Assembly (NCBI GenBank): GCA_029204225.1
Contig: CM055113.1
Coordinates: 26,463,462 to 26,527,461, forward strand
Direction of reading: 5' to 3'
DNA length: 64,000 nucleotides
Origin: Diphasiastrum complanatum
Lineage: Eukaryota > Streptophyta > Lycopodiopsida > Lycopodiales > Lycopodiaceae
Made by a program: the position numbers and the translations under genes. Below, piece by piece: positions 53,700 through 64,000 of the stretch (its first letter is position 1; each line of letters starts with the position of its first letter). The notes beneath the pieces are model-generated. The model worked only from the letters and a program-made list of their open reading frames with translations. It was not told the origin of the DNA and did not search any database.

Positions 53700-54875
53700 A
53701 CAAACCCCCCTGAGACCGGACGTAGGACCTTTGCCTAGCCGCTCCCACACAAATCTATCACAAAATTAGCCCACGAGAAAACATCCATCCAACCGTCCGT
53801 GCTTTCACCATTAAGCAGCACATTGCCTCAGTCACGCCCCACCACTTTTTGGTTGATAGCCCTTATAACTAAACGATCGGCAGCTATCTCGCACCGGCAG
53901 CTAACCACCCGTGCTTTACACCCGAATTCGAGCATCATCTCTGTATCAATGGTTAACCCGTATAGTTTGAATATGTCACCCCGCAACCCACAAGGCACAG
54001 ACCGTGCTTTCACCAACCTAATGGCAGCACATTGCCTCATCTGTCCTACGTGCAGACGGCGCCAGGCTCGAACCGCAGAAATTGACCGTGCTTACACCTC
54101 GAGGGCAGCACTTTGACTCATTAAGTCCCCCGTTCTGCTGACCACCCCGACCTTCGGCGCACCCATGCTTACACTGTGGGCAGCACCTTGTGCAATGGTT
54201 GTCCTGACAAATCCCAAAACATGGCCATCCCTGTGAGACTTGCGTAACTGACCGGCTAGTCGGCTCTGATACCACATGTTGCGTTGGCGTCTCAAAGGGC
54301 GCTGGGACTTGAGCGGTTTCCCAAACACAAGCTTAAGTCTAACATTCATCCATCATGCACTTACGTAAAAGCCAACTCAGAAACGTAACAAGCTTAACCA
54401 TTCAGACTTAAGAAAACTGGAATCCCAACCAACCCAAAAGCCAACTCAGAATCCATCCCCAAAAGGTAACCCAAAGGCAAAGACAAGCCACACATGAAAC
54501 CCAAGGCATAGTGGTCGCCAAACTGACCAATCGGCATAGCGGCAAGCCCCATGTCGATGACAGGGACCCTTAGGCGCTAGCGACGCAAAAAGGTTGTAGT
54601 AAGGGTCCTTCCACTTGGATCAGTCCCGGAGGCGAAACCGAAATGGTAATCATCCCCAAGGATCAACTTTATTAGATTTGGAAGAGGTTACATTCATACA
54701 TAGACTGACCGGTCTCGGGGCCACCAACACGTGCTGGGCATTGTGCCTGGCTCGTGCTGGTAGAGAGAGCTGAGACTTGGCGACTGGATTCCTGGCGCTG
54801 GTTGAGCTGCCCAAGTTTCTGTCTGCCGGACTCCCTCTATAGTTCTGTTGTAATTCGACGCACCCCCTCTATTCC
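53700..54875 (-). mobile_element. LARD P fragment with a divergent LTR
   Basis: The internal part 53700-54276 is close to the internal region of A and F and includes the PBS complement at 54263-54274. The adjacent LTR (54277 to about 54875) is strongly diverged: only landmarks match (TTTATTAGATTTGGAAGAGG against TTTATTGATAAATCTGAGAAGG, TCTCGGGGCC, GAGCTGAGACTTGG, CTCTATAG). It marks a separate LARD subfamily. The LTR breaks at about 54875 against another LARD internal piece. Confidence 0.75.
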
Positions 54876-55363
54876 ATACAAATCAATCACAGAATCAGCC
54901 CACATAGGACACCCCTCTAGCTATACGTGCTTTCACCATTAAGCAACACATTGCCTCAATCACGCCCCACCACTTTTTGGTCGATATCCCTTATAACTAA
55001 ACAATCGGCAGCTATCCCGCACCGGTAGCTAACCACCCATGCTTTACACCCGAATTCGAGCAGCATCTCTATATCAATGGTTAACCCGTACAGTTTGAAT
55101 ATGTTGCCCCGCACCCCACAAGGCACAGACCATGCTTACATGAACACAATGGCAGCACACTGCCTCATCTGTCCTACGTGTAGACAGCGCCACCACCCCA
55201 ATCGTGGACATACCCGTGCTTACACTGTGGGCAGCACCTTGCACAAGAGTTGTCTTGATGAACCCCAAACAGTGGCCATTTCCGTGAGATCCGCATAGCT
55301 GACCGGCCAGTCGGCTCTGATACCACATGTAGCGCAGGCATCCCAAAGGGAGCAGGGAACCAC
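54876..55363 (-). mobile_element. LARD Q fragment
   Basis: Internal region 54876-55327 with some deletions, PBS complement at 55314-55325, and only the first 36 bp of an LTR (TGTAGCGCAGGCATCCC) before it switches at 55363/55364 to plus-strand Copia J sequence. Confidence 0.75.
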
Positions 55364-56726
55364 AGAAAACAAAATCATATAAGCCATGATGTTATCTTTG
55401 ATGAATCCTAGATGTATGAAGATGAGGATGCTGAGAAGATAGACACATCCAGTGGGAAAAATGGTATAGTGAGGATACCACCTGATGATGATCCATTCAT
55501 TGACCTTCCGAGTGATGAACATGAGGATATATATCAAGATACTACTACTCAACCTCAAAAGACAGGTTGAAGAAGTAGGGACAAACCTTTTGGTGCAAGA
55601 AGGATTGAAGTTGCAGGTGACAAATGCAAGGAGAAGGATGTACCATGGGATACATTTTCACCAGGAAGCCGATCACCTGACAGGAAGCTCCCTAAGTGGT
55701 TTGAGAGATTGTTGAAGAGTCGCGACATGGATGACTTTCCAAGATCATCTAGCCAGGGAGAGCTACGAAGATCAACAAGAGAGAAGACACTAGTTGAAAG
55801 GTATGAAGCAAATTATGCTCTCTTATCTAGCATTATTCAAAGCAAAGAACCTTCGACTTATGGTGAAGCGAAGGATGATGGCATTTGGGTCAAGGCCATG
55901 GGAGAGGAGATGGATTCAATTGCTATGCATAGCACATGGGACTTAGTAGAACCACCAGTTGGCAAGAAACCCATTGGTTGCAAATGGGTATACAGAACTA
56001 AGTATCATGCAGATGGAAGTATAGCAAAGCACAAGGCAAGATTGGTGATCAAAGGGTACGCACAAAGTAAAGGCATCGACTATGAGGAGACCTTTGCGCC
56101 GATTTGTAAGTGGAATACTCTACTTCTACTTGTTGCTTTAGCTTCACATTTTGGTTGGCCTTTGCATCAGATGGATGTGAAATCTACTTTTCTAAATGGT
56201 GAGTAAGAAGAAGAATTGTTCATGGATCAACCTGAAGGCTTTGTAGCAAAGGGACAGGAAAATAAAGTATGTCGCTTGAAGAAAGCACTTTATGGTCTTA
56301 AACAAGCACCACCTGCATGGTATAGCAAGATTGATGCCTACTTTTGTTCAAAGGAGATGGTGAAAACACATTCTGATCCAAATCTATATGTCTTATGCTT
56401 TGATGGTATGGTGGCTTTGATTGCTCTTTATGTTGATGACTTGATTATTACGGGAAATAATCAAGAGATGATAAACATGATCAAGAAAGACCTCATGGAA
56501 CAATTCGAGATGACAGATCTCAGCCTAATGCATTATTGCCTTGGAGTAGAAGTGTGGCAAAAAGAACATGAAGTGGGTTTAACACAGGTGAAGTATATCA
56601 AAGTGTTGCTGCACCGGTTTAGGTTGCAGGATTGCAAACCAGTAAACACTCCTATTGAACTAGGTAAAAAGCTTTCTAAGCTTGATGAGTCACAGCCATT
56701 TGATGCTACATTGTATAGACAGTTAG
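55364..56726 (+). pseudogene. Copia J family, second copy (link region and RT)
   Basis: Begins at the SRDVIFDE equivalent and runs through the acidic link and RT: CKWVYR, QMDVKSTFLNGE, a stop at 56204-56206 (E-stop-EEELFMDQ), KKALYGLKQAPPAWY, LYVDDLII and NTPIELGKK, ending in DATLYRQL. It reaches further 3' than the first J copy but is cut at 56726 by LARD R. Link-region stops and the RT stop make it inactive. Confidence 0.85.
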
Positions 56727-57942
56727 TGTTGTAAAGCTACCTTTACAAGCTTTACTTCCGGCGCCATCGGCGCCAGCTATGTCCCCGGCGCCAGCAGCGC
56801 TCCTGCTGCTCCCGGCGCCACTGTGACCAGAATCCAACCGGCGCCAAGTTCCTATGGCTGAAAATCTTTGATAGGTTCTAGCGGAGTCCAGAGAGCTCAG
56901 ATCGATGTGCAATCACCTCACATGATCTAGGCATGATTAAAGGAAGCCTGGGGATCAATAAAATCTAGAGAGAGAAAATGACTTTCTAGAAAGAGAAAAT
57001 CCTAGAGAGAGAAAAACGTGCTTTACCAGCTTGGGTAGAGTGCTTGGTATGAGGGGGGTGCCGAATCACACCAATACTATAGGGGAGTGCGGGTTGCGAC
57101 TCAGGGCGAGCTCCAACCAAGTCTCAGCCTCCCTTGCTAGAATGTTGTCATGGCTCTCGCCTTGGCATGCTAGCGCCCCAGAGACTAGGGTCGGTCACAC
57201 ACTTGAAATGTAACCTTCTCAGATTTATCAATAAAGTGGGATTTTTCTCAAACTGACTCTGATTACCTTCTGGGTTTCAGTGTTCTGTAAAAGCGCCAGT
57301 TGTAAGGCCGCTTTCAAAATTTTTAACTTGGCACATAGCTGAGGGTCATGTCCCGGGACGCCAGCAGTATGCCGTCGGGACCATTCGGTCCGTGGCGCCA
57401 GCGGTATGCTGTCGGGACCATTTGGTCCAGAACTGGTTGTTTCCATATCTGTCGCGGCTTGTGGTTCTAAGTGTTCCTTGCATGAACGTGAATGGGTTAA
57501 GCTCTTGGGGAACGGGCTCTAACCTGTCGGCTGAGTTGGATGGCTTGCTTGGGTGGATGTTACCTGTTTATGGCTGTCCAGTCTGGCATGGCGCCAGGTT
57601 GGCTTCCAGCGCTCGTGACGAAGCTTTCAGTTGGTTAAGTCTGATGTAAGTCAGACCGCTTGCTTGGAATGGATGTTACTCGTTTGTAACGAAGCTTCGA
57701 GTTGGTTAAGTTTGATGTATGTCGGGCGGCTTGCTTGAAGGGGAGTCACCCACATCGGGACCCCCGATCTGGCATGGCGCCAGGTTGGATCTCAATGTTG
57801 GTTTTTGGAACTTCAAGTTGGTTAAGTCTGATCGTTGTTGGCGAGTTGGCTGCTTGTATGTCAAGTGGGTTTGGATGGCAAGAGTTGAAGGCTGGGAAGC
57901 TAAGTCATGGTTTCCGGCTCCCTTTGAGATGCCTGCGCTACA
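56727..57942 (+). repeat. LARD R 5' LTR
   Basis: 1,216 bp, TG...CA, without the 71-bp duplication found in F and B. The preceding GTTAG (56722-56726) is the presumed target duplication inside the Copia J copy; the other side is beyond the window. Confidence 0.88.
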
Positions 57943-58421
57943 TGTGGTATCAGAGCCGACTGGCCGGCCAGCTATGCGAATCTCACGGAAATGGCCACGG
58001 TTTGGGGTTCATCAAGACAACTGTTGTGCAAGGTGCTGCCCACAGTGTAAGCACGGGTGCGTCCACGGTCGGGGTGGTTGGCAGGACGGGGGCTTGATGA
58101 GTCAAAGTGCTGCCCTTGAGGTGTAAGCACGGTCAGTTTTCGCGGTTCGGGCCTGGCGCCGTCTGCACGTAGGACAGATGAGGCAATGTGCTGCCATTAG
58201 GATGGTGTAAGCACGGTCTGTGCCTTGTGGGGTGCGGGGTGACATATTCGCGATGGCCACCGTTCGTTTAGCTATAAGGGCTATCGACCAAATTTGGTGG
58301 GGGCGTTACTGAGGCAATGTGCTGTCTAACTGTGAAAGCACGGGTGCGTCCACGATTTGGGTGGTATGCTGCCGATCGTTTAGCTATAAGGGCTATCGAC
58401 TAAATTTGGTGGGGGCGTTAC
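57943..58421 (+). mobile_element. LARD R internal region, interrupted by LARD F
   Basis: PBS at 57945-57956, then stem-loop repeats as in F, with a rearranged and partly repeated stretch (TTTAGCTATAAGGGCTATCGAC occurs at about 58278 and 58379). F is inserted after GTTAC at 58417-58421. Confidence 0.8.
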
Positions 58422-59710
58422 TGTTGTAAAGCTACCTTTACAAGCTTTACTTTCGGCGCCATTGGCGCCAGCTATGTCCCCGGCGCCAGCAGTGCCCCTG
58501 CTGCTCCCGGCGCCACTGTGACCAGAATCCAGCCGGCGCCAAGTTCCTATGGCTGAAAATCTTTGATCGGTTCTAGCGGAGTCCAGAGAGCTCAGATCGA
58601 TGTGCAATCACCTCACACGATCTAGGCATGATTAAAGGAAGCCTGGGGATCAATAAAATCTAGAGAGAGAAAATGACTTTCTAGAAAGAGAAAATCCTAG
58701 AGAGAGAAAAACGTGCTTTACCAGCTTAGGTAGAGTGCTTGTTATGAGGGGAGGTGCCGAATCACACCAATACTATAGGGGAGTGCGGGTTGCGACTCAG
58801 GGCGAGCTCCAACCAAGTCTCAGCCTCCCTTGCTGGAATGTTGTCATGGCTCTCGCCTTGGCATGCTAGCGCCCCGGAGACTAGGGTCGGTCACACACTT
58901 GAAATGTAACCTTCTCAGATTTATCAATAAAGTGGGATTTTCCTCAAACTGACTCTGATTACCTTCTGGGTTTCAGTGTTCGGTAAAAGCGCCAGTTGTA
59001 AGGCCGCTTTCAAAATTTTTAACTTGGCACATAGCTGAGGGTCGTATCCCGGGACGCCAGCGGTATGCCGTCGGGACCATTCGGTCCGTGGCGCCAGCGG
59101 TATGCTGTCGGGACCATTTGGTCCAAGAACTGGTTGTTTCCATATCTGTCGCGGCTTGTGGTTCTGAGTGTTCCTTGCATGAACGTGAATGGGTTAAGCT
59201 CTTGGGGAACGGGCTCTAACCTGTCGGCTGAGTTGGATGGCTTGCTTGGGTGGATGTTACCTGTTTATGGCTGTCCAGTCTGGCGTGGCGCCAGGTTGGC
59301 TTCCAGCGCTCGTGACGAAGCTTTCAGTTGGTTAAGTCTGATGTAAGTCAGACCGCTTGCTTGGAATGGATGTTACTCGTTTGTAACAAAGCTTTCAGTT
59401 GGTTAAGTCTGATGTAAGTCAGACCGCTTGCTTGGAATGGATGTTACTCGTTTGTAACGAAGCTTCGAGTTGGTTAAGTTTGATGTATGTCGGGCGGCTT
59501 GCTTGGAGGGAAGTCACCCACGTCGGGACCCCCGATCTGGCATGGCGCCAGGTTGGATCTCAATGTTGGTCCTCGGAACTTCAAGTTGGTTAAGTCTGAT
59601 CGTTGTTGGCGAGTTGGCTGCTTGTATGTCAAGTGGGTTCGGATGGCAAGAGTTGAAGGCTGGGAAGCTAAGTCGTGGTTCCCGGCTCCCTTTGGGATGC
59701 CTGCGCTACA
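58422..59710 (+). repeat. LARD F 5' LTR
   Basis: 1,289 bp, TGTTGTAAAG...CGCTACA. Features in order: an imperfect palindrome at the start (GTAAAGCTACCTTTAC), a GGCGCC-rich block (about 58455-58545), a CTAGAGAGAGAAAA palindromic block (about 58660-58710), a CCAATACTATAGG segment that could be the promoter (about 58767), AATAAA at 58926-58931, and a 71-bp tandem duplication at about 59322-59463. Confidence 0.9.
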
Positions 59711-59712
59711 TG

Positions 59713-59724
59713 TGGTATCAGAGC
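59713..59724 (+). other. LARD F primer-binding site
   Basis: TGGTATCAGAGC, complementary to initiator-Met tRNA, two bases after the 5' LTR. Confidence 0.9.
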
Positions 59725-62287
59725 CGACTGGCCGGTCAGCTATGCGGATCTCACGGAAATGGCCACGGTTTGGGGTTCATCAAGACAACTGTTGTGCAAG
59801 GTGCTGCCCACAGTGTAAGCACGGGTGCGTCCACGGTCGGGGTGGTCGGCAGAACGGGGGACTTGATGAGTCAAAGTGCTGCCCTTGAGGTGTAAGCACG
59901 GTCAGTTCTCGCGGTTCGGGCCTGGCGCTGTCTGCACGTAGGACGGATGAGGCAAAGTGCTGCCTAGGGAGGTGAAAGCACGGTCTGTACCTTGTGGGGT
60001 GCGGGGCGACATATTCGAACTGTACGGGTTAACCATTGATACAGAGATGCTGCTCGAATTTGGGTGTAAAGCAGGGGTGGTTAGCTGCCGGTGCGGGATA
60101 GCTGCCGATCGTTTAGCTATAAGGGCTATCGACCAAAAAGTGGTGGGGCGTGACTGAGGCAATGTGCTGCTTAATGGTGAAAGCACGGATGGTTGGAGGG
60201 GTGTCCTATGTGGGCTGATTCTGTGATCGATTTGTATGGGCGCGGCCAGGCAAAGGTCCGTTGGCAGGACCATCTCAAAGGGGGACCTTGTCTTTGTTAC
60301 TTGTTAGTAAACCTGCCTGAGTGTCTTACTTGTACGTATTCGTGGTGAGTCTTAGTACTCGTGCTTTGCCTGGTTTGCATGATTGCTTGTGATACAAGGA
60401 GCTGATGGCTCGAGAAGGAACCTTTTCTTTTGAAGGCTGATACCATCAAACAAAGAGGACTACAGAATCTGTGGGGCGGATTTGCAGTTCAAGTACTCAC
60501 ACGTGAACGACAACGAAACGACTCAATGTTTGCAAAGGATGGATGGCTAGCCTGTTTCTTAGGTTAGTTTCATTTGCGACAACGCCCACCAGACGCAAGC
60601 AGGAAGTCAAAAGTTGGAAAGGGCCATTTCAGAGGAGATCTTCTATGGAGCAGTTGGTCTTCATTTTGGGACGGCCACCTTCGGAACTGAAACTCACTGA
60701 GCATGAGCGATATCCAGAATCTGTGCGGCGGATTTGCAGTTCAAGTACTCGCACGTGAACGACAACGAAATGACTCAATGTTTGCAAAGGATGGATGGCT
60801 AGCCTGTTTCTTGGGTTAGTTTCATTTGCGACAACGCCCACCAGACGCAAGCAGGAAGTCAAAAGTTGGAAAGGGCAATTTCAGGGGAGATCTTCTATAG
60901 CAGTTGGTCTTCATTTTGGGACGGCCACCTTCGGAACTGAAACTCACTGAGCATGGGTGATATCCAGTATCAGTTGGGTTTTTCCTCAAAGGGGAAAAGA
61001 CTAGGATCCTCTTCAGAGATTGGCAACAAGTTGGATCGAGCCATAATCCTAGCAGATGGGAAGCAAAGTGTTGGAAAGGCTTTTTGTCCGAAGAACTCTA
61101 CTCTAAGTCCGATCAGCTGATTTATTAAGTGGAGGGGAACTATCACACACACCTCTCTCTTGGGGCAAATTTTGAATGAAAGTTGATCAAAATGGGGGCA
61201 AATTCAAGGTGACCTAGCCATACTCACACGAGGAGACTGGCGAACTTTGGACCTAATAAGTTGACAAGTTTTTGTTGTGGAAAGGAAAGTTTGTTATAGG
61301 CTTTCTCTAGACCAGCAATGATGAGGAAACATATGAGTACGCTGGCTTGTGTTATGTGTAAGGCAGCTGATCAATGAAGGATCTGTGAAAGTTGAGTCTT
61401 GCATGAGAGACTTGGTATTTCGAACGGACGCTAAGGGATAGTTCGCGTTGAGATCGGACTAGTGCAAACTCTGGGTGCATGTGTCTGAATCAAAGAGAGC
61501 TACTTGAAGCCAAGCTCGATGTACACTTCTTGTTTTTGAATGTGAGGCAACTGACCAGTGATGGAATTGTGAAAGTCAAGTTTTGCGCGACGGACATGGT
61601 GCTTCAAACAAACGCGAAGAGCTAGTTCGGATGCGGATCAAACTGGTGCGACCCTTTGGCTTTTCACGAGGTCAATGGTTACATTTGGGTTGATTCAAAG
61701 AGCTACTTCAAGCTAAGTGAGAGGTGCATTGCGGAGTACTCAATCTTTGCCTACCTTAAAGAGCCAAGATGGAAAAGTATCAAGATCAGGCTGGGACAAG
61801 GAGAGAAATCAAGGTGCAGAAGCAACAAGGCACAGAGTGGACCATAAAGTGGGTAATCAAACGATAACTCCTTCGGCTCAGGGAGCCTTGATACCTATGC
61901 GGAAAAGAACAAATCTGGAGCTCAGGGAGCTCAACACAAAGTGCATCAAGGACAAATCAGGAGCTCAAAGGAGTTCCAAAGTCGAAAGTCAGAAGCGACA
62001 GGGGCGAACATTTCAAAGAAAGGCCTCTGTCACCAGTTAATAAGGCTCTCGGGTTTTACGAAAGCGATATCAAATCTACGCTTTTTCCAGACAAAGATAT
62101 TTGTTTCAAGTTATGTAATTTTTCAGTACAAAGAGCTGAGCCTCCGACTTGTGGTGTGCCAGCTTCAATGTTAATAAAAAGTGGCCAGTAAATTGAGTAC
62201 TGTGCCAAGTAGCATAAATGTATAGTCATTTTAATTGGGAGACACCTTTACTTTAATCTGACATCTGATGAGGACGTCAGATTTTAT

Positions 62288-62301
62288 AAAGGTGGGGTGG
62301 A
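62288..62301 (+). other. LARD F polypurine tract
   Basis: Purine-rich AAAGGTGGGGTGGA (one T) directly before the 3' LTR; its complement stands at the matching place in L and M. Confidence 0.8.
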
Positions 62302-63489
62302 TGTTGTAAAGCTACCTTTACAAGCTTTACTTTCGGCGCCATTGGCGCCAGCTATGTCCCCGGCGCCAGCAGTGCCCCTGCTGCTCCCGGCGCCACTGTG
62401 ACCAGAATCCAGCCGGCGCCAAGTTCCTATGGCTGAAAATCTTTGATCGGTTCTAGCGGAGTCCAGAGAGCTCAGATCGATGTGCAATCACCTCACACGA
62501 TCTAGGCATGATTAAAGGAAGCCTGGGGATCAATAAAATCTAGAGAGAGAAAATGACTTTCTAGAAAGAGAAAATCCTAGAGAGAGAAAAACGTGCTTTA
62601 CCAGCTTAGGTAGAGTGCTTGTTATGAGGGGAGGTGCCGAATCACACCAATACTATAGGGGAGTGCGGGTTGCGACTCAGGGCGAGCTCCAACCAAGTCT
62701 CAGCCTCCCTTGCTGGAATGTTGTCATGGCTCTCGCCTTGGCATGCTAGCGCCCCGGAGACTAGGGTCGGTCACACACTTGAAATGTAACCTTCTCAGAT
62801 TTATCAATAAAGTGGGATTTTCCTCAAACTGACTCTGATTACCTTCTGGGTTTCAGTGTTCGGTAAAAGCGCCAGTTGTAAGGCCGCTTTCAAAATTTTT
62901 AACTTGGCACATAGCTGAGGGTCGTATCCCGGGACGCCAGCGGTATGCCGTCGGGACCATTCGGTCCGTGGCGCCAGCGGTATGCTGTCGGGACCATTTG
63001 GTCCAAGAACTGGTTGTTTCCATATCTGTCGCGGCTTGTGGTTCTGAGTGTTCCTTGCATGAACGTGAATGGGTTAAGCTCTTGGGGAACGGGCTCTAAC
63101 CTGTCGGCTGAGTTGGATGGCTTGCTTGGGTGGATGTTACCTGTTTATGGCTGTCCAGTCTGGCGTGGCGCCAGGTTGGCTTCCAGCGCTCGTGACGAAG
63201 CTTTCAGTTGGTTAAGTCTGATGTAAGTCAGACCGCTTGCTTGGAATGGATGTTACTCGTTTGTAACAAAGCTTTCAGTTGGTTAAGTCTGATGTAAGTC
63301 AGACCGCTTGCTTGGAATGGATGTTACTCGTTTGTAACGAAGCTTCGAGTTGGTTAAGTTTGATGTATGTCGGGCGGCTTGCTTGGAGGGAAGTCACCCA
63401 CGTCGGGACCCCCGATCTGGCATGGCGCCAGGTTGGATCTCAATGTTGGTCCTCGGAACTTCAAGTTGGTTAAGTCTGATCGTTGTTGG
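62302..63489 (+). repeat. LARD F 3' LTR, interrupted
   Basis: The first 1,188 bp of the LTR, identical to the 5' LTR (constant offset 3880). It is cut after CGTTGTTGG by insertion of LARD S; the presumed target duplication is GTTGG (63485-63489). Confidence 0.9.
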
Positions 63490-64000
63490 TGTTGTAAAGC
63501 TACCTTTACAAGCTTTACTTCCGGCGCCATAGGCGCCAGCTATGTCCCCGGCGCCAACAGCGCCCCTGCTGCTCCCGGCGCCAACGGCGCCGGCGCCGCT
63601 CCCGGCGCCACTGTGACCAGAATCCAGCCGGCGCCAAGTTCCTATGGCTGAAAATCTTTGATCGGTTCTAGCGAAGTCCAGAGAGCTCAGATCGATGTGC
63701 AATCACCTCACACGATCTAGGCATGATTAAAGGAAGCCTGGGGATCAATAAAATCTAGAGAGAGAAAATGACTTTCTAGAAAGAGAAAATCCTAGAGAGA
63801 GAAAAACGTGCTTTACCAGCTTAGGTAGAGTGCTTGGTATGAGGGGGGGTGCCAAATCACACCAATACTATAGGGGAGTGCGGGTTGCGACTCAGGGCGA
63901 GCTCCAACCAAGTCTCAGCCTCCCTTGCTGGAATGTTGTCATGGCTCTCGCCTTGGCATGCTAGCGCCCCGGAGACTAGGGTCGGTCACACACTTGAAAT
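63490..64000 (+). repeat. LARD S 5' LTR, cut by window end
   Basis: Begins TGTTGTAAAG inside the 3' LTR of F. Its GGCGCC block has the extra ACGGCGCCGGCGCCG segment seen in element A, so S belongs to the A-like subfamily rather than the F-like one. The remainder is beyond the window. Confidence 0.85.

Larger units (their letters stand above)
59711..62301 (+). mobile_element. LARD F internal region (non-coding)
   Basis: 2.59 kb. PBS at 59713-59724, two bases from the LTR. Four stem-loop repeats at 59801-59822, 59876-59899, 59957-59981 and 60164-60186 (see findings). A 250-bp tandem duplication occupies about 60450-60948. The PPT AAAGGTGGGGTGGA is at 62288-62301. The longest sense frames are about 140 codons and lie mainly across LTR and leader; none has a recognisable domain. 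Confidence 0.85.
58422..63489 (+). mobile_element. LARD F, youngest non-coding LTR retrotransposon copy
   Basis: 5' LTR 58422-59710, internal region 59711-62301, 3' LTR from 62302, interrupted at 63490 by LARD S. Over the 1,188 comparable positions the two LTRs are identical, so this copy is very recent. The internal region has PBS and PPT but no protease, integrase, RT or gag. It therefore needs the proteins of another element. It is the reference copy for the family in this window. Confidence 0.9.

Noticed and set aside
59711-62301. tRNA gene or Pol III unit in the LARD leader
   Set aside because: TGGTATCAGAGC is the PBS complementary to a tRNA end, not a tRNA gene; I found no A-box/B-box pair at the right spacing with a cloverleaf.

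Overview
The window reads as a transposon-dense, intron-poor stretch of a large land-plant nuclear genome. The evidence is a set of plant-type LTR retrotransposons primed by initiator-methionine tRNA (PBS TGGTATCAGAGC), relics of CACTA-associated DUF4216 and PIF/Harbinger transposase genes, long GA/CT microsatellites and telobox-like motifs. I found no convincing intact host gene, no rRNA or tRNA gene and no CRISPR. Which plant lineage it is cannot be told from the sequence alone.

Layout. 1-5.2 kb: nested and truncated copies of a GC-rich LTR element without protein-coding capacity (called the LARD family here). 5.2-8.1 kb: AT-rich intergenic DNA with a decayed DUF4216 piece. 8.15-11.9 kb: a 5'-truncated Copia (H, minus). 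11.9-14.2 kb: promoter-like and LTR-like sequence. 14.2-16.0 kb: a decayed Copia (G, plus). 16.0-23.9 kb: a four-unit tandem array with GA tracts, split by a complete, apparently autonomous Copia (E1, minus, 1,317-aa gag-pol). 23.9-27.8 kb: decayed Copia J (plus), joined to a gag fragment K (minus). 29.9-36.4 kb: complete Copia E2 (plus, TSD ATAGA), nearly identical to E1 in R-U5, leader, gag, protease, integrase and the start of RT, but with the rest of RT and all of RNase H replaced by about 420 codons of unrelated open reading frame and with a different U3. 36.4-38.2 kb: GA tract and low-copy sequence. 38.2-47.4 kb: a composite LARD element, LTR-internal-LTR-internal-LTR, flanked by TGTAT. 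47.5-48.4 kb: PIF/Harbinger transposase pseudogene. 48.5-52.7 kb: Copia N (minus, 5'-truncated). 52.7-56.7 kb: short chimeric fragments (a duplicated low-copy piece, a Gypsy gag, two LARD pieces, a second J copy). 56.7-64 kb: LARD R with LARD F inserted in it, and LARD S inserted in F's 3' LTR.

How the parts relate. E1 has every domain needed for its own movement. E2 keeps gag, protease and integrase but has lost recognisable RT/RNase H, and its structure fits template switching between two packaged RNAs. The LARD family has LTRs, PBS and PPT but no protein, so it must be mobilised by another element. F's two LTRs are identical over all 1,188 comparable bases, so this happened recently. Downstream of the LARD PBS lie four copies of a short stem-loop motif that could act in RNA packaging or dimerisation. 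The most novel points are the E2 hybrid, the LARD stem-loops and the three-LTR composite.
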